From: Seiridium cupressi
Lineage: Eukaryota > Ascomycota > Sordariomycetes > Amphisphaeriales > Sporocadaceae
Length of the DNA: 64,000 bases
Direction: 5' to 3'
Assembly: GCA_036674765.1 (NCBI GenBank)
Contig: JARVKI010000013.1
Coordinates: 1-64,000, forward strand
Shown: positions 49,195-62,100 of the stretch, piece after piece
Layout of the letters: every line of letters begins with the position of its first letter
How positions within the stretch are numbered: position 1 is the first letter of the stretch
Notes under the pieces: model-generated
Databases searched by the model: none
Told to the model about the DNA's origin: nothing
The model's input: only the letters and a program-made list of their open reading frames with translations
Made by a program: the position numbers and the translations under genes

Positions 49195-50043
49195 GCCCGA
49201 ATATAGAGGCTATATTCTGTTGGGGGGTTTCTTTTTGGACTACCTCCGTTTATCAGGACTACCACTGCTACTGCCGAATATCGTCCTAAAACTCCTACAT
49301 GGGTAACACATCTATTAGTTATCTTCATAATGCCCTCATGATGCATTGTTGTTCTATTTCACCTTTCACTATAGGATTTTCTTCCTCTCTCACTGCCCAT
49401 CGCTATGCGCCATCCCCTCCAAATTCCTGTGCAGGTCCAGATATGATATTCGAGATCAACGAATTCGTCATTATCTTGATCTCGATGGACAATGATCATG
49501 CCCGCTAGGTGCGGTAGAGCCCATACGTGCATACCGGGCGGTCATACTGCCGTCGCGAATATCATCCTAGGTAGATTCGCGGAAAGACGGCATGGCCGGC
49601 CAATGTGCATTTAGCTACCCAATCAGTCATTCCCAAAAGCAAAACGGAGAGTCCGATTGGAGAGGGACACTGCATGAGAAGCTCTGATAACGAGCTTACT
49701 TCAGTCGGACGCTAGTCCGAAATACAAGGGTCCCGCATCTCACCGTTCTCGCCCACATTGCATGGCCAGGCGGCACTGGAGATCGTAGTGGCCCACAACA
49801 CGCTTAGTCCTTATCGCGAATACTCGATATCTTCAGTCTGGGGCCTAGGTCATGAGCAGGCAGGTTGCTGATTAGATAGATTCCCGAGTTCAACCAAGAC
49901 AAGCTCCCATCGAAGAGGCCGACAGGATGAAGTTGTTGTTTTAATATCAACAAGACACCCCTGTTCAAATGCACCTTGGTTCCAAAAACTCCCAGTGCAT
50001 TTCATCCCGCGGACAATAGCATCACATCTGGGACGATATCGTC
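49195..50043. promoter_or_regulatory. upstream region of the permease gene
   Basis: 850 bases between the aldolase stop and the permease start, same strand. It carries the permease promoter. No domain-bearing frame or repeat is recognised. Confidence 0.4.
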
Positions 50044-51932
50044 ATGTCTGCCTCCAATTACTCCGAGAAGGGCCCACCGTCCACTTCCACCGCTCGAAAA
50101 CAAGACCACAGCGGAGGCGGCGATGTCGACGTTGGAACCTCGGTGATCACAACAGCCGGATCCCAGGCACTCCACCGCAAACTTCGAGGAAAGGAGGTCC
50201 AGCTTTTTGCGATTGGTGGAGCAATCGGCACATGTAAGCCCATCATGCATCCTTCAGTCAATGCTATCATAGTTGTACACATCTCTCGTCTCCCAGCCTT
50301 GTGCTAATACCAATGTCTAGCCCTGTACGTGCAGATGGGTTCTGCGCTCCCCAAAGGGGGGCCCGCTGGCTTGTTTCTTGCATTCGTAATATGGGGATCT
50401 GTCATGTGGGCAGTGAACGAGTGCTTCGCCGAGATGGTGACCTACCTGCCCGTCCCGTCACCCTTCATCCGCTTCAGTGGCGAATGGGTTGACGATGCGT
50501 TGGGCTTCGCTATGGCCTGGAATTTCTTTCTCAATATGGCCTTCCTTGTCCCCTTCGAAATTGTGGCCTTGAACATCATGATTACGTACTGGACTGACAA
50601 AGTACCCGTGGAGGCCATCATTGTAGCCATGATCATCCTATATGCGGTACTCAACGTGGTTACTGTCCGGTACTTTGGTGTCTCTGAGTTCTATCTGTCA
50701 ATATTCAAGGTCATGTTGATGATTGGGCTGTTCTTCTTTACATTCATCACCATGGTTGGTGGCAACCCACTTCATGATATTTATGGATTCAGATACTGGA
50801 AGGATCCTGGAGCATTCGTCGAGCATTTGACGCCAGGAAATACGGGTAGATTTCTGGGCATCATTTCCTGTATGTATCAGGCCAGTTTCTCGTAAGTCAT
50901 CCACGTGGACCAAGTCCTCCTGCCGCTTTCTCCTTTCCGTGACTGACAAACACTCTAGGATTTGTGGGCCAGAGTACATCTCAATGGTTGCTGCAGAGAC
51001 CGAGAGTCCTCGTAAGATCCTCCCGCCGGCATTCAGGTCATTTGTCTGGCGAATACTGTTCTTCTTCGTTGGCTCGGCACTGTGCATGGGGATTGTCATC
51101 CCATACAACGATTCCACCCTTGCCGCCATATTGGGGGGCGAAGCCTCTGGAAGCGGTACCGGTGCAGCATCGTAAGTCGCAAACCTGACGTCCTATACTC
51201 CTACCAAGGGATGGAACTGATAACAACTGTAGTCCTTACATCATTGCTATGACTAGGTTGCAGATACATGGGCTCCCACACTTAGTCAACGCCCTAATCA
51301 TGGCCTCAATCTTCAGCGCAGGGAATGGCATACTATTCTCTGCGACTCGCGTTCTCCATGGAATGTCACTCCAGGGTTATGCTCCAAGGGTCTTTTCCAG
51401 GTGCACACGGGCCGGCATACCGATCTACGCGCTTTTATTTGCTCTGTCTTTCTGTCTACTGGCTTTCCTGCAGGTCAGCAACTCATCTGCACAGGTCTTG
51501 ACCTACTTAGTCGATCTAGTCACCTGCTGCCAGCTTCTCAACTACGGCTTTACTGCAGTAACGTACCGGCACTATTTTGCAGCGCTCAAGAAGCAGGGAT
51601 TATCGCGAGACACTCTACCCTACAAAGGAAGGTTCCAGCCATATACATCCTACTTCGCTATGGGTGGTACTCTATTCATGCTTCTGGCTGCAGGATATGA
51701 CCTGTTTCTCGATGGCGGATGGGATGTCATGTGGTTCTTTTTAACTTACGGAATGATTGGTTTCTTCATCGTTGTTTTCATTGCCTGGAAGGTTTTCCAC
51801 AGGACAAGTTATGTCAGACCTGGTTCCGCGGACGTAAGCCTGGGCGGTTTGAAGGAAGAGATTGATGATTATGAAGCTTTGTATGTAGCCCGGGAACCTT
51901 CCAAAGTATCGAAGTGGTTACGCTTTGAGTAA
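50044..51932 (+). CDS. amino-acid permease, APC superfamily (557 aa)
   Basis: Four exons, 50044-50233, 50321-50891, 50959-51171 and 51233-51932, join in phase to 557 aa. After a hydrophilic N-terminal tail (about 50 residues) the conserved start of the fungal amino-acid transporter family appears: LRGKEVQLFAIGGAIGTSLYVQMG. About twelve hydrophobic segments follow, including PFEIVALNIMITYW, FFFVGSALCMGIVIPY and MASIFSAGNGILFSATR. SMVAAETESPRKILP is the usual loop after helix six. It sits in the plasma membrane and imports amino acids or related amines and amides by proton symport. In this cluster it may take up the nitrogen-containing substrate. The specific ligand is not inferable. Confidence 0.93.
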
Positions 51933-52540
51933 CACGCGATATACGGTGTAACCTAGTTCCCCATCCTTAGCCTCTCTCATCATTTTCAATTCGCAAAACG
52001 CTGTCGGAGATTTCCCCACAAGGACCCGACTCATACGGAGCTTCGAAAAGAATTCAGTAATACACTTGATGGGTTCTTTTGGGTCTCTATCACATAATAG
52101 ACATTTTCTTTGTTAAGAACTCTTTCTGTGACACGCACATTTCTGCGCAAGTGTTCAATCTGATATATCTGCTTCAACTGTTCCTTTGAGCCTATAATTG
52201 ATTTTAAACTATTTATAGGATATCATGTTCTCTATTTATGACATTCTGCGTCCAAGGATCACTTTAATACGTACCATGAATAACCAGACTGTAATGTTTC
52301 TCAGGCTCAGGCTTAAGGATATCTGCTAGACTGCAACTTGTTAAGTCTAAAGATCTAGTACTGCGTTATCAACTGTAACATAATCACAATTATTAAAGGA
52401 ATAAACAAGAGTCCTTGTTATCGACCTTGGTGTTTCGAGATTTAATGAGAAGAGGACAATAGATCCAATCAGAGTTTTGATAGATTTACGTTTTTTTCCC
52501 CTGGAGATGTCATTCATTCGAGTAGTTCTGGGGTCAGTCC
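51933..52540. other. convergent 3' region between permease and SDR genes
   Basis: About 600 bases, AT-leaning, between two convergent stops. It likely holds both polyadenylation regions. No gene or repeat recognised. Confidence 0.5.
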
Positions 52541-53708
52541 TTACTGCTGCCCGTTCGCAAACAGTATGCGGCCGCCGTCTATACACAATGATATCCCATC
52601 TATGTAAGCCTGTAGCAACAAGTTAGTTGTTGAAGTCAAATCAGTTGACAACTGTGCTACGAGTTCCGGTCGAAGATTGGGCAGCGTCACTTACTCCAGC
52701 ACGACTAGCCAGATATATAACCGCGCTGGCAATGTCATCTTCTCCACCTGGTCTTTTGGCAGGAACCTGGTCAAACAGATTACTGAAAACATTGCCTTCT
52801 TCTCCTACCGGGTTCATTTTACTGGGCACAACTAAAACGGCGTCAGTACTCTAAAGTAACTCTGAGTTAGGGCGATTGTGGGGTGGATTACATCCTGGAT
52901 TCAAGCCGTTGACACGGACATAAAACCGACTGAACTTCGCGGCTAGTAGTCTCACCAAGTGATCTGTCGCAGCCTTGCTCGAAGCGTAGCTTGTCAAGTC
53001 AATGTTCGTCATGTTGTGCATACTAGCACATGAGCTGGTCACGACGATGACGCCTCGACCCTCATTCCTGCCTTGGGCCCCACCACCGATATCAAAACGT
53101 GAGGCTGCTGCAAGCAGAGGTAAAAAGGCGACGGAGAGAAAATAGTGGGCTGTAGTGTTGACGGCGAACGTATCAGCCCAGTCTTCGTGATGATGAGACC
53201 ACATGGAATCTTGCAGCTCTTCGAGTGAGGCGCTCAGGACGTTGCACTGCACCGGTGGATCACGCCTTATTCCAGCGTTTGAGACGAGAATGTCGAGTCG
53301 CTCCTCCCTTCCAGCAACGTATGCCGCGAGATTGGCGATCGAGTCCTTTGACGAGACATCACAGGCATAGCTAGCTGTTGATTAGATTATTGGTTCCAAA
53401 TTATTTCCGATCTGATGTTTACCCGGTTGCACTTCCGCCTGAAGTCCTACCCAGCTGGTTGAGCTCTGCCACCTTCTCGTCAATGGGATCAGTAGGCAGA
53501 GCGACGAGATAAACCCGCGCACCGTTGACAACTAGACCCTGACGCCAAAGGCAAGTTAGTATGCTGATTTGTTTCAAAAATTATAGACCTGGATGCCAGC
53601 GCTGCCTCTCACCTTGCATACCATATATCCTAATCCGCTACTTCCCCCTGTGACTAGGGCGACGTAGCCCCGGACTCCGAACAATCGGGAAATGTCAAGT
53701 GACGACAT
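52541..53708 (-). CDS. short-chain dehydrogenase/reductase (298 aa)
   Basis: Five exons, 53708-53613, 53538-53423, 53370-52892, 52831-52695 and 52609-52541, join in phase. The Rossmann glycine motif TGGSSGLG is at about residue 20, LVSNAG marks strand four, and the active site is Ser in VTSSCAS with YASSK (Tyr-xxx-Lys). The ending DGGRILFANGQQ is typical of classical SDRs. It uses NAD(P)(H) to interconvert an alcohol and a carbonyl. A 3' exon of only 69 nt carries the C-terminus. Its position at the end of the catabolic run, convergent with the permease, suggests oxidation or reduction of a pathway intermediate. Substrate unknown. Confidence 0.93.
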
Positions 53709-54292
53709 GATGGCCTGATCGACTGGGGATACTGTCTTGGTATAACTTGACACCTGTTTCGGAAAGTTCAACTCAACGCCTACAGTCCCAGTGACCTAGA
53801 ACTATCACGATATCGCGGTGACTTATCCTTTGCTGAGGTGTCGGGGTGGCCGATGACCCCGCTCAGGCCGTTCATTGGCTCAGTGCAGTCGTCGTCCACT
53901 GTTATGCCACTAGATCTAGCATCGGTGGCCGTGCTATACCTACGCAATCTGCTAGTAGAAGCGCAAAATCGACGGTAGAGATGTCTAATGTGATTTCATT
54001 GTATTATCATACTTCAGAAAATAAAAACATCAGCTAGGTTTCCCGGAATCATCTCAATTCTCGATCGCAGTTGCAGGCCAAGGTAACCATCCTCAGATCA
54101 CTGTAATGAAACCGGCGTGAATGAGCCGTCAATTGACAATTTCGACCCAATTTTTCTCAAAGTAAACGTCATCGTGCTCAGAGTTCATGTAACCTTCCTC
54201 GAACCTATGACCCCGAGTTTGCACTGATATAAACCACGATCATTGATTACAGTTGGTGCAAGTTGTGATACATCCCCATTCTCTCCCAAGTT
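53709..54292. promoter_or_regulatory. upstream region of the SDR gene
   Basis: About 580 bases between the SDR start and the 3' end of the second P450, both on the minus strand. It contains the SDR promoter; nothing else identified. Confidence 0.4.
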
Positions 54293-56079
54293 TTACTCCT
54301 TATAATGCTCCTTGGTCCTCTGCTCTGCCATGTTCAAACATTCCTCGGTCATTCCGGGGTCTCTGGGAACAAGCTTCACCTTGAAGTCCCTCGGGATAGC
54401 GACCAGTGCTGTCTTGAACTGATTGTACTCGACGTAATCCGTGTTCGGGGGCTCTGAAGTACTCGCGACGATCTTATACGATGACAAGATTCGAATGAGA
54501 GCAGCGTAAAGAAGTCTTGATGCGATGTACTGACCCGAGCAAGCACGCGAGCCTGTGCCGAAGCTCAGATGGCCGAGACCAACGGATTCAGTCTCTGTCG
54601 GCGGGTCAAGGTTCTTCAACCACCTTTCGGGGTCAAATTTCGCTGCATCAGCCCCAAAATGATCGACGTCTGTCTCTTAGTCAGTCTCCACTGCCTTATG
54701 ATGAATTGTACGTGACTTTTGCCTGTCGACTTACCATGGTTGCCCGCTTGTGCGTTAATCAAGATCATCGTTTTAGGTGGAATGACGGCACCGTCCCAAT
54801 GAACTTCAGTCACAGTCTTCCTCGGCAGGCTCATAGAGCTCACAGTGTAATACCTTCCGGCCTCCTTGATGATGGCGTTGACATACGGGACCTTCTCATC
54901 CGCGATGCAAGACGTCCAGGCGTCACGAATGTCTGGATAGTGGCGCTTGATGTCCTCGTAAGCACGGTCTTGCCATACCTGCCCCTCAGGCGTGGAAAGA
55001 GAACCAATCGCAGAAGTGAGAGTTCCTGGAATAGTCTCAAATCCTCCAGAGACGAGCGACAGGCATATTGATGAGACCTCAACCCCTGTAAGTTTCGTTT
55101 CCTCGTCCTTGAGAATGGCTGCAGAGATGCACGGCTTATCTGTGCCCTTCTTGATCATCTCGCGCACTTTGTCAAGGAGGTGATTTAGATATGCATCGCG
55201 TCGGTCTCGAAGCTCTTTGGATCGTTTAGTCTTTTCGTTGTTGGGAATGTAGCGTAGAGCTGGGATGTAATCCTGCAAGTTTTCGGAGGCGCTCCTCAAC
55301 AAGGAGATCGCAGAGCCCACATGCAGAATCTCACGGAGTAGGTCGTCGTAGACTGCATCCATCCGAATCCCATAGCAGAGTGTCAAAGTGGTATTGAGGG
55401 CGTAGCGCTGTATAAATGGGCGTACGTTGATTTCGACAGAGCCGCCCCCACTTTCTCGCTGGAGGTCTCGGACGATACAGTAGCTCTCAAGGTCCAGCAT
55501 CGGGAAATAATTCCTGAGTGCAGGACGTCCCAAAGCCGTTCCGGCTGCCTTGCGCTTCTTCTTGCAGGATTCATCCCAAGGCGACGAGCCTATGGTGAAC
55601 CCCTGGGTGCTGCTGATGACTCCATGGAAGGTGTAGAGCGTCGGTCTGTCAATAACTGCGTTCTGATTGCCCAGGAGCATGCGTTTACAATCCTCGAACG
55701 AGTTTACAACCACCGCACGTGTGTTTCCCAGTTTGATCTGGAAGATAGAGTGGTTATACTGGCGCCACCATTTTTCGCACACAGTCGCATGGTCTTCGCC
55801 GAGCTGGAGAAGGTGGCCGAAGACAGGGAGTGCACCTGGAATTTCCGGCAACCCTTTGATGTACGGAATATCAGTGCGAAAAGCCACCTGGTGAACACAT
55901 TAATTTGAAGTCTAGTAGATATGCCACATCCATCATGTGCAAGAACGCAGACGTACATTGTATATTACGTATGTAATTGTGACAATTGCCAGGGCCGTTA
56001 GAACTGGTATCAAGTTCTGGGAGTTGGCTACTTGACCAACCCATAAAGGGTTGATGATGTCTTCAACAGCAGTGGACAT
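54293..56079 (-). CDS. cytochrome P450, phenylacetate 2-hydroxylase (PhacA)-like (550 aa)
   Basis: Three exons, 56079-55957, 55887-54735 and 54669-54293, join in phase. An N-terminal anchor (LIPVLTALAIVTITYVIY) is followed by a Pro-rich hinge (LPEIPGALPVFGH). The segment GFTIGSSPWDESCKKKRKAA, the I-helix SGGFETIPGTL, ExxR (KEAGRYY), DPERW and the haem loop FGTGSRACSGQYIASR fit the family containing Aspergillus PhacA, which hydroxylates phenylacetate at the ortho position. This identification is from recall of family motifs. It may supply hydroxylated aryl substrate to the neighbouring catabolic genes, or belong to an unrelated arylacetate pathway. A degenerate transporter lies just upstream. 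Confidence 0.88.
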
Positions 56080-57029
56080 ATTTTATATGCTTTAGCTACT
56101 TGTGTCGAATCCGAAGTTGCTGCCGGTTGAGATGGCGCGGTCTTAAAGCCAAGAGGTTAACAATCAATTGAGCGATGGTACGATCCATAGATCCACTTGG
56201 AATGCTGGCGTGTCGGGTTGTCGTTGCGGGGGTGTTGGCGTCGGCAGCACCGACAGGTCGACAGCTGGGCGCTTCGAGATGCCGATTTGCTCGAGGTGGG
56301 ACAGGCCGATCGCTGCTTGCGATTATCGAAGGTCGGGGGTCACGAAATGCGCTTATCGTCGCACTATGACTCGCACTCGAGTATCATGCCGAGAGCCGGC
56401 GAGATCTCTTTGTGCACCTGATGCTTTCCTCATCTAGCCTGTTCCTGGCCGCGAGGATGATCACTGCCTTCATCTTAGGAAGATGAACATCGACAAGTGT
56501 CAGATTGATTATGAAGTTAATGACAGGCGCCCGAATGTCGAGAGTTTCTAAGTGGGGCGCCAAGGTAGTTCGGTGCTTAGTGAAGAAATATGCTGTACCC
56601 ACGACTGATACATATGGGAAATAGACTATAGAATACGAGAGCACGTGAAATCGTCTCTTCATGAGACTCGACTATAAATCTTCGTGGCTACGTAGATCTA
56701 GGATGTGATATCAAGCCCTCAAGTCTATCCATCAGTCTCAGAATGGCGAGTTTTCTGGTTCGAATGGCCCGCATAGCGAGATCAGGCACAACCACTAGAG
56801 CAACTCCTCGATAGCACCCAGAGCTTCCCCTGTAGCCAGCCGTGTCCTTCAGCGGCAACAACTGGGTATTGATACATTTATCCAATGGCTGACCACGGAC
56901 TGCGCACACCCTCCAATGGCAGGACCCCTGGCAAAGAGAATACCTCCCTGAATAATGTTCCAAGTAAACCAGTCGGTCATACCACGAAAGACCAGCGGTT
57001 CTGAGCCATATCTCCAGCACTGTGCCTGG
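56080..57029. other. intergenic between P450 and MFS relic
   Basis: About 950 bases with the promoter of the PhacA-like P450. Several open frames near 56170-56440 overlap one another on both strands but show no domain. No repeat recognised. Confidence 0.45.
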
Positions 57030-58640
57030 AGTCGATGCTGTTTCCGTTGAATCGACAGTCACTTCGACGGCACTGCCTTTCATTGTGCATGAGCTTGATG
57101 CTGGTGACCTCTACACCTAGTTCGTCAATGCCTACTTTCTTGCCGGTGCGTCTTTGTTGCCCTTGATCGGCCAACTTGCAAACCTCTTCGGACGACGATG
57201 GGTCTTGATTGGCGTCGTCACCATCTTCACGGCAGGCAGCAGTATATTCGGCGGGACGACCAGTTCTGCGATGCTTATTGGCGGTGATGAGGTCAATATA
57301 TTAATTGCGTCGTGGTTAGCGATCTTGTTCCCCTCCGCGAAAGGCGAAGTTACATGGCTGGCCTATTTGCAGTATTTTGTCCCGATGGAGGTAAGTGTTT
57401 TCGGCGCTTGTATGTCTCTCGTTTCATTCAGGACCCTTGAGAATTATACTAATGCGATTATGTATGTTCAATTATTGTAGAGCGATCGAACTGGCGCTGG
57501 GTCTTCTACATCAACCTTCCCATTGGTGGTATCTCAAGGATCCTGCTTCTCCTCTTCCTTCGAGTCAAGTACGATCGTACCACCACTCTGATGGCTCGAA
57601 TGAACGGCATCGATTATGTGGGTAATTTGATGTTGATTGCGGCTGTTACATCAGTACTTATTCCCCTCTCATATGTTGGTGCTCGTTACGCTTTGATCTG
57701 ATTGCCGTATTGTCGTCTCCTTGGTTCTTGGCCTTCTTGGACTTATGGGTGTCCACATATATGAGGCAGCACCCTGCGTCTTGGTACCTGCTCTTCCCCA
57801 GAAGATCTTCAAGAGGCGAACTCCCGCAGCTGCACTCCTCCTCGCCTTCGTCAGCTTTATCATGATGTACTGGGGCCTTTACTTTTTGCCCGTGTATTTC
57901 CAAGCCTTCCTCAGCGTTGGGAGTACTACTCCGGGTGTTTTGTTTTTACCAATCGTGCTGGTCGAGGTTCCTTTCAGTGTTGTTGGTGGAAGCATTGTTA
58001 GCAAGGCTAGCCGATCCCGTCCGCTCCACTTCATCGCGTTTGCCTTCATGGCCTAGTCTATGGATTACTCAGTTAGCTCAACCGTGATACGTCAAACACT
58101 GAACGGATCATCGAACAAATCGTCCCAGCCGTTGGTTTTGGCCTCATGATGTCGACAAATCTGCCTGCTGTCCAGGCGGACTTGCCCGAGAAAGATGTTA
58201 CCGCTGTTACTGCAGCTGTCACTTTCATGCGAGCCTATGGATCTATCTGGGGTGTCTCGGTGCCCCTGCCAGTTTCAAGGTAAAATTTGGGTCGGAGTCG
58301 CACCGAATTGTTGATGAAGGAGTCCGCAGACAGCTGAGTGACGGGCGAGCATAAAGCTTTGTCAAAGCATCTCTGCTGAACGATTTTGCCCCTGCCACCC
58401 GTGACCAGATCATTGACGTGTCCAGTCGGTCGTTGCACTTAACATGGCTCATCAGTATTGCGTTTGCCCTTGTTGGATTTCTTCTCGTCTTCCTGGAGAG
58501 GAGATTGTTTTACGAACAAGTCTAGAGACTGAGTTCGGCCTAGAGGATCGTCACAATGCACGCGAAGTGGAGGCGAGCGAATATGTAAATACAGAGGTCT
58601 ATAAGCATTGCAATATGATGTCACGCCTATTGCATCAGTA
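57030..58640 (+). pseudogene. DHA2-type major facilitator transporter, degenerate
   Basis: Segments of a 14-helix drug:H+ antiporter are readable in order but in changing frames: VTSTALPFIVHELDAGDLYT, then TAG at 57118-57120 where the family has Trp, then FVNAYFLAGASLLPLIGQLANL. The conserved block after motif C is shortened. After a probable intron (57391-57480), NWRWVFYINLPIGG and a helix pair follow, then a frame change near 57695, and GLYFLPVYFQAFLSVG. More stops and shifts occur before the C-terminal LETEFGLE near 58540. The protein would export toxic or secondary metabolites across the plasma membrane. Multiple independent lesions make it a clear pseudogene. Confidence 0.88.
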
Positions 58641-59135
58641 ACAAGCATTGGAAAAAGGAAAACTCACTCAATCTAAGCTTTTGTATGGTTACCTCTATTT
58701 TAAGTGATATTATAAAAGGAGAAAAAGAATTTTGTATTATAAAGGGAATGAACGGCCAGAATATATCCATGGAAAAAGCCAATATATAGCCATAGATTGG
58801 GACGATTTTATATTGTTATATGCTACTTTCAAATTTTGAGGTTTTCTATAGCCGAGACGATTGTTGGGACCAATTAGCGACAAATACGCCTGACTGGAGA
58901 CCGCGTAAGCGTGAATGTTCGAGTCGCTTATTAGTGCTCGGGGTTAACGGAGCCCGTTCTGAGAAGGACCGTGATACTGAGGCAACTACCCTTACCCAGA
59001 GGACAGGGATCCTAGCCCGCAGGGATACCTTTGGCATCCCCAGATCTTCAGGTCATGCCATTTTCATCTGATTTCTCCACACCATCCCTTCACGTTTGCG
59101 TGTGGTTACCACTCTTCCTGATACTCAACTCGATC
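58641..59135. other. intergenic, AT-leaning
   Basis: About 500 bases between the transporter relic and the second NACHT gene. The first 200 bases are A/T-rich. The remainder likely contains the NACHT gene promoter. No gene recognised. Confidence 0.45.
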
Positions 59136-62100
59136 ATGGATTCCATCAAGGCGCTGAACATCGCCACCGCGATCCTGGCCGCTGTAGATTCTATCGTTGA
59201 TTTTAGTCTTCAAGATTACACATCAATGACTCAAACCGAACAAGAGCGTAAAACTACACTATTGTCAGCACTGATTGCTAAGTTATCATCCAAAACCGCG
59301 AGTCAGCAAACTGATCAACTACTGTACTCGACCCGGCCCTCCCCCAACACACTTGCTTTGGAAAATCTTACATCTACTTGTCTTCGCGAATCTCAGAAAT
59401 TAGTCCAACCTTTTACGAATAGCGGAAAAGCTGTCCTTCACAATACAGAACTATTCTCCAAGCCAAATGAAGGCACTCCAACGGGTACAGCAATGGAACA
59501 GTCACACGCAGCCGAGTACAGGGCCATCGCTCGAAATGTAACTCTGGAAATGCGAATTATTATCAGGTACGTGCATATACGCCAGCACACTCGATCACAA
59601 AATAGGTTCTCAGCTGACACTTTGTTACGAAGTTCGCGCTGGACTGAACTTAATCAGACTGCACAATTGCTCAAAGGCGGTAGTCGCCACGCACGGCCCG
59701 AGCAAGAGTCCAGAGTAGACACACTATGCAGGGAGATTGATGACCTGAGCCAACTGTTGCGAAGGAGATCTCCTGACGAGGCGCGCGTAGGCGAGCCTTT
59801 CACGACCGCGGAGCTTCACTCAATCAGGGCTCGTCTAGTTTTGATTGCAGCTACAGAGGACAAAGTGCTCGCCGATAAGATCGTTGCCAGTCTGAACTAT
59901 AGTAGTCGCGCAGCCCGTCAAGGATCCGTACCCAAAGCTCACAGAGATACCTTCCAATGGGCATTTGATTCCAAACTCTCGGACTGGTTCTCACGAGGCA
60001 ACGGGATATTCTGGATTGCAGGCCGACCGGGTTCCGGCAAATCAACTTTCATGAAGTTCATCACCAATCAGGTCCAGACTAAGAGACTTCTAACCAGCTG
60101 GGCGGGACATGAAGATACGCTGGTGGTTGCGACTCATTTCTTCTGGATTGCTGGTACTCCGATTCAGAAATCTTGGCAAGGCCTTCTGCAGTCCCTTCTG
60201 TTCGACATTCTGGACAAGCATCCTTCATTGATCGCAATCATCAGCCCAGCAAGATGGGCAGCAGCCAAGGCCGGAAAATGGCAGGTAGCTTCTGAGCCGT
60301 GGTCTGTGACTGAGCTTACTGCTTCGTTGTGGGCACTCGCGAATGCTGATGGCATACCGGTCAAGGTTTGCTTTTTCATCGACGGCCTCGACGAGTACGA
60401 AAGCAATCGCGACGAGCTCTGCAAAGTGTTGTGCGACATGGCCAAGTCCCCACACGTCAAAATGTGTGTATCCAGTCGCCCCTGGCCAGTATTCGAGCAG
60501 AGTTTCAGAGGCGACGGCACGAAGATGCTGCATATTCACGAACTGACACGACACGACATCAACCGGTTCGTGGGCACCCAACTTCAGAGTCACCCTCACT
60601 GGGACATCGCTGCCTAGAACTTCCTCACAAGAGGAGCTTATAGAACAGATTGCGGCCCAGGCTAACGGCGTGTTTCTTTGGGCATATTTTGCGACAAGGT
60701 CGTTGCGGGAAGGTCTCGACAGACGTGAGATGATTGGAGACCTACACATACGCCTGAATGAACGACCTACGGCATTGGACTCACTTTTCAAGCAAATGTT
60801 GGAAAGTGTTCCTATTCTCGACCATCCGAAGATGGCGAGTATCTTACAAGCAGCATCCCATGCGTTGGAACCGCTGCATATCGATCTTTACTGGCACATC
60901 GAGCGAGAGTACGCTGAACACAATTACGCATTCAAGTGTCCTATAGGAACCGAAAAGCAGAATTACGTCATAGAGCGTAGGCATAAGACTATGGAAAGTA
61001 TCAATGAAAAGTCGAAGGGCCTTATGAAGATGGTGGATCATCATGTGGAGTTCGTTCACAGAACCGTCAAAGACTTTGTGCGTACCCGCGACGTGGGCGA
61101 CTACCTACGAGGCAAGTTGCCGGCAGACTACAACGGATTTATATCCATTGCCACTGCATACCTTGGTTTTTTTAAAGACAAGCAAACAAGATAACTATCT
61201 GTTTGCAGACATAGTCAGGCTTGCACCGGGCCAAACCAGCGGTCCATTCATATCTCACCTGAACCGAGCATTGATGTATGTCTCAGAAGCGCTGAGATCG
61301 AGCCAAAATATCTCTCGCAGACAGGCTTCCGTCTTGTTGGACCACTATGAGGATGCAACAGCACAGATGATACGGACAGGTTATATCACCCTCCGGGGAT
61401 TGAATGCACAAACCTGCGACCCCAGGCTGGCGTTTCGAGAGGAGCTTATTCGGCACGACGTGACACCATATATCATCGAAAACCTAGAGATAGGCCATGG
61501 ATTCTTTGATGTATTCGATGAGTCTCCGCTCTTTGCGGTGCTTACACCTATGGCTCTCAGCAGCGGAGAGAGTCCAGCTCCAGTGCCAGGCAATCTGCGC
61601 CTCATATTAGAACAAGGATATAAGCCGAACAGCAGATCTAGGATTTCTGATGCAGCCGAGTATCTTTCACCGTGGGCAGGATTTGCACGAAGCGTCATGT
61701 CCGTCTTCAACATGCTGTCCGGCCCTTGCATGTTTCCTGCACTCAGGTGGAATGATAGCCTGGACAAGGGCATCTTCGACCTCCTACTGTCCTATGGAAC
61801 AGATCCTAACCAACCCCTCGTGGCTTACGCAGGTTCGCACACGGCTTTCTCCCATTTTCTTGATATCTCACTGTCGAAGTTCCTCGGTGCCGAGTGTTTC
61901 GAAGGGTACCTGAGGACTCTTGATGCATTCTTGAGAGCCGGTGCCAGCTTGGGCATACCTGTCGTCAGTCCATCGACCTCAGAGGGTGACGTGGCTGTGG
62001 GCAATCTGGCTAGGCAATCCGCTAATGAGTCGATCTTGGCTTCCTATTGCGCACAGTTGAAAGAGCTCATGCCTCGTCTCAGCGCCGATCTAGAAAGAGC

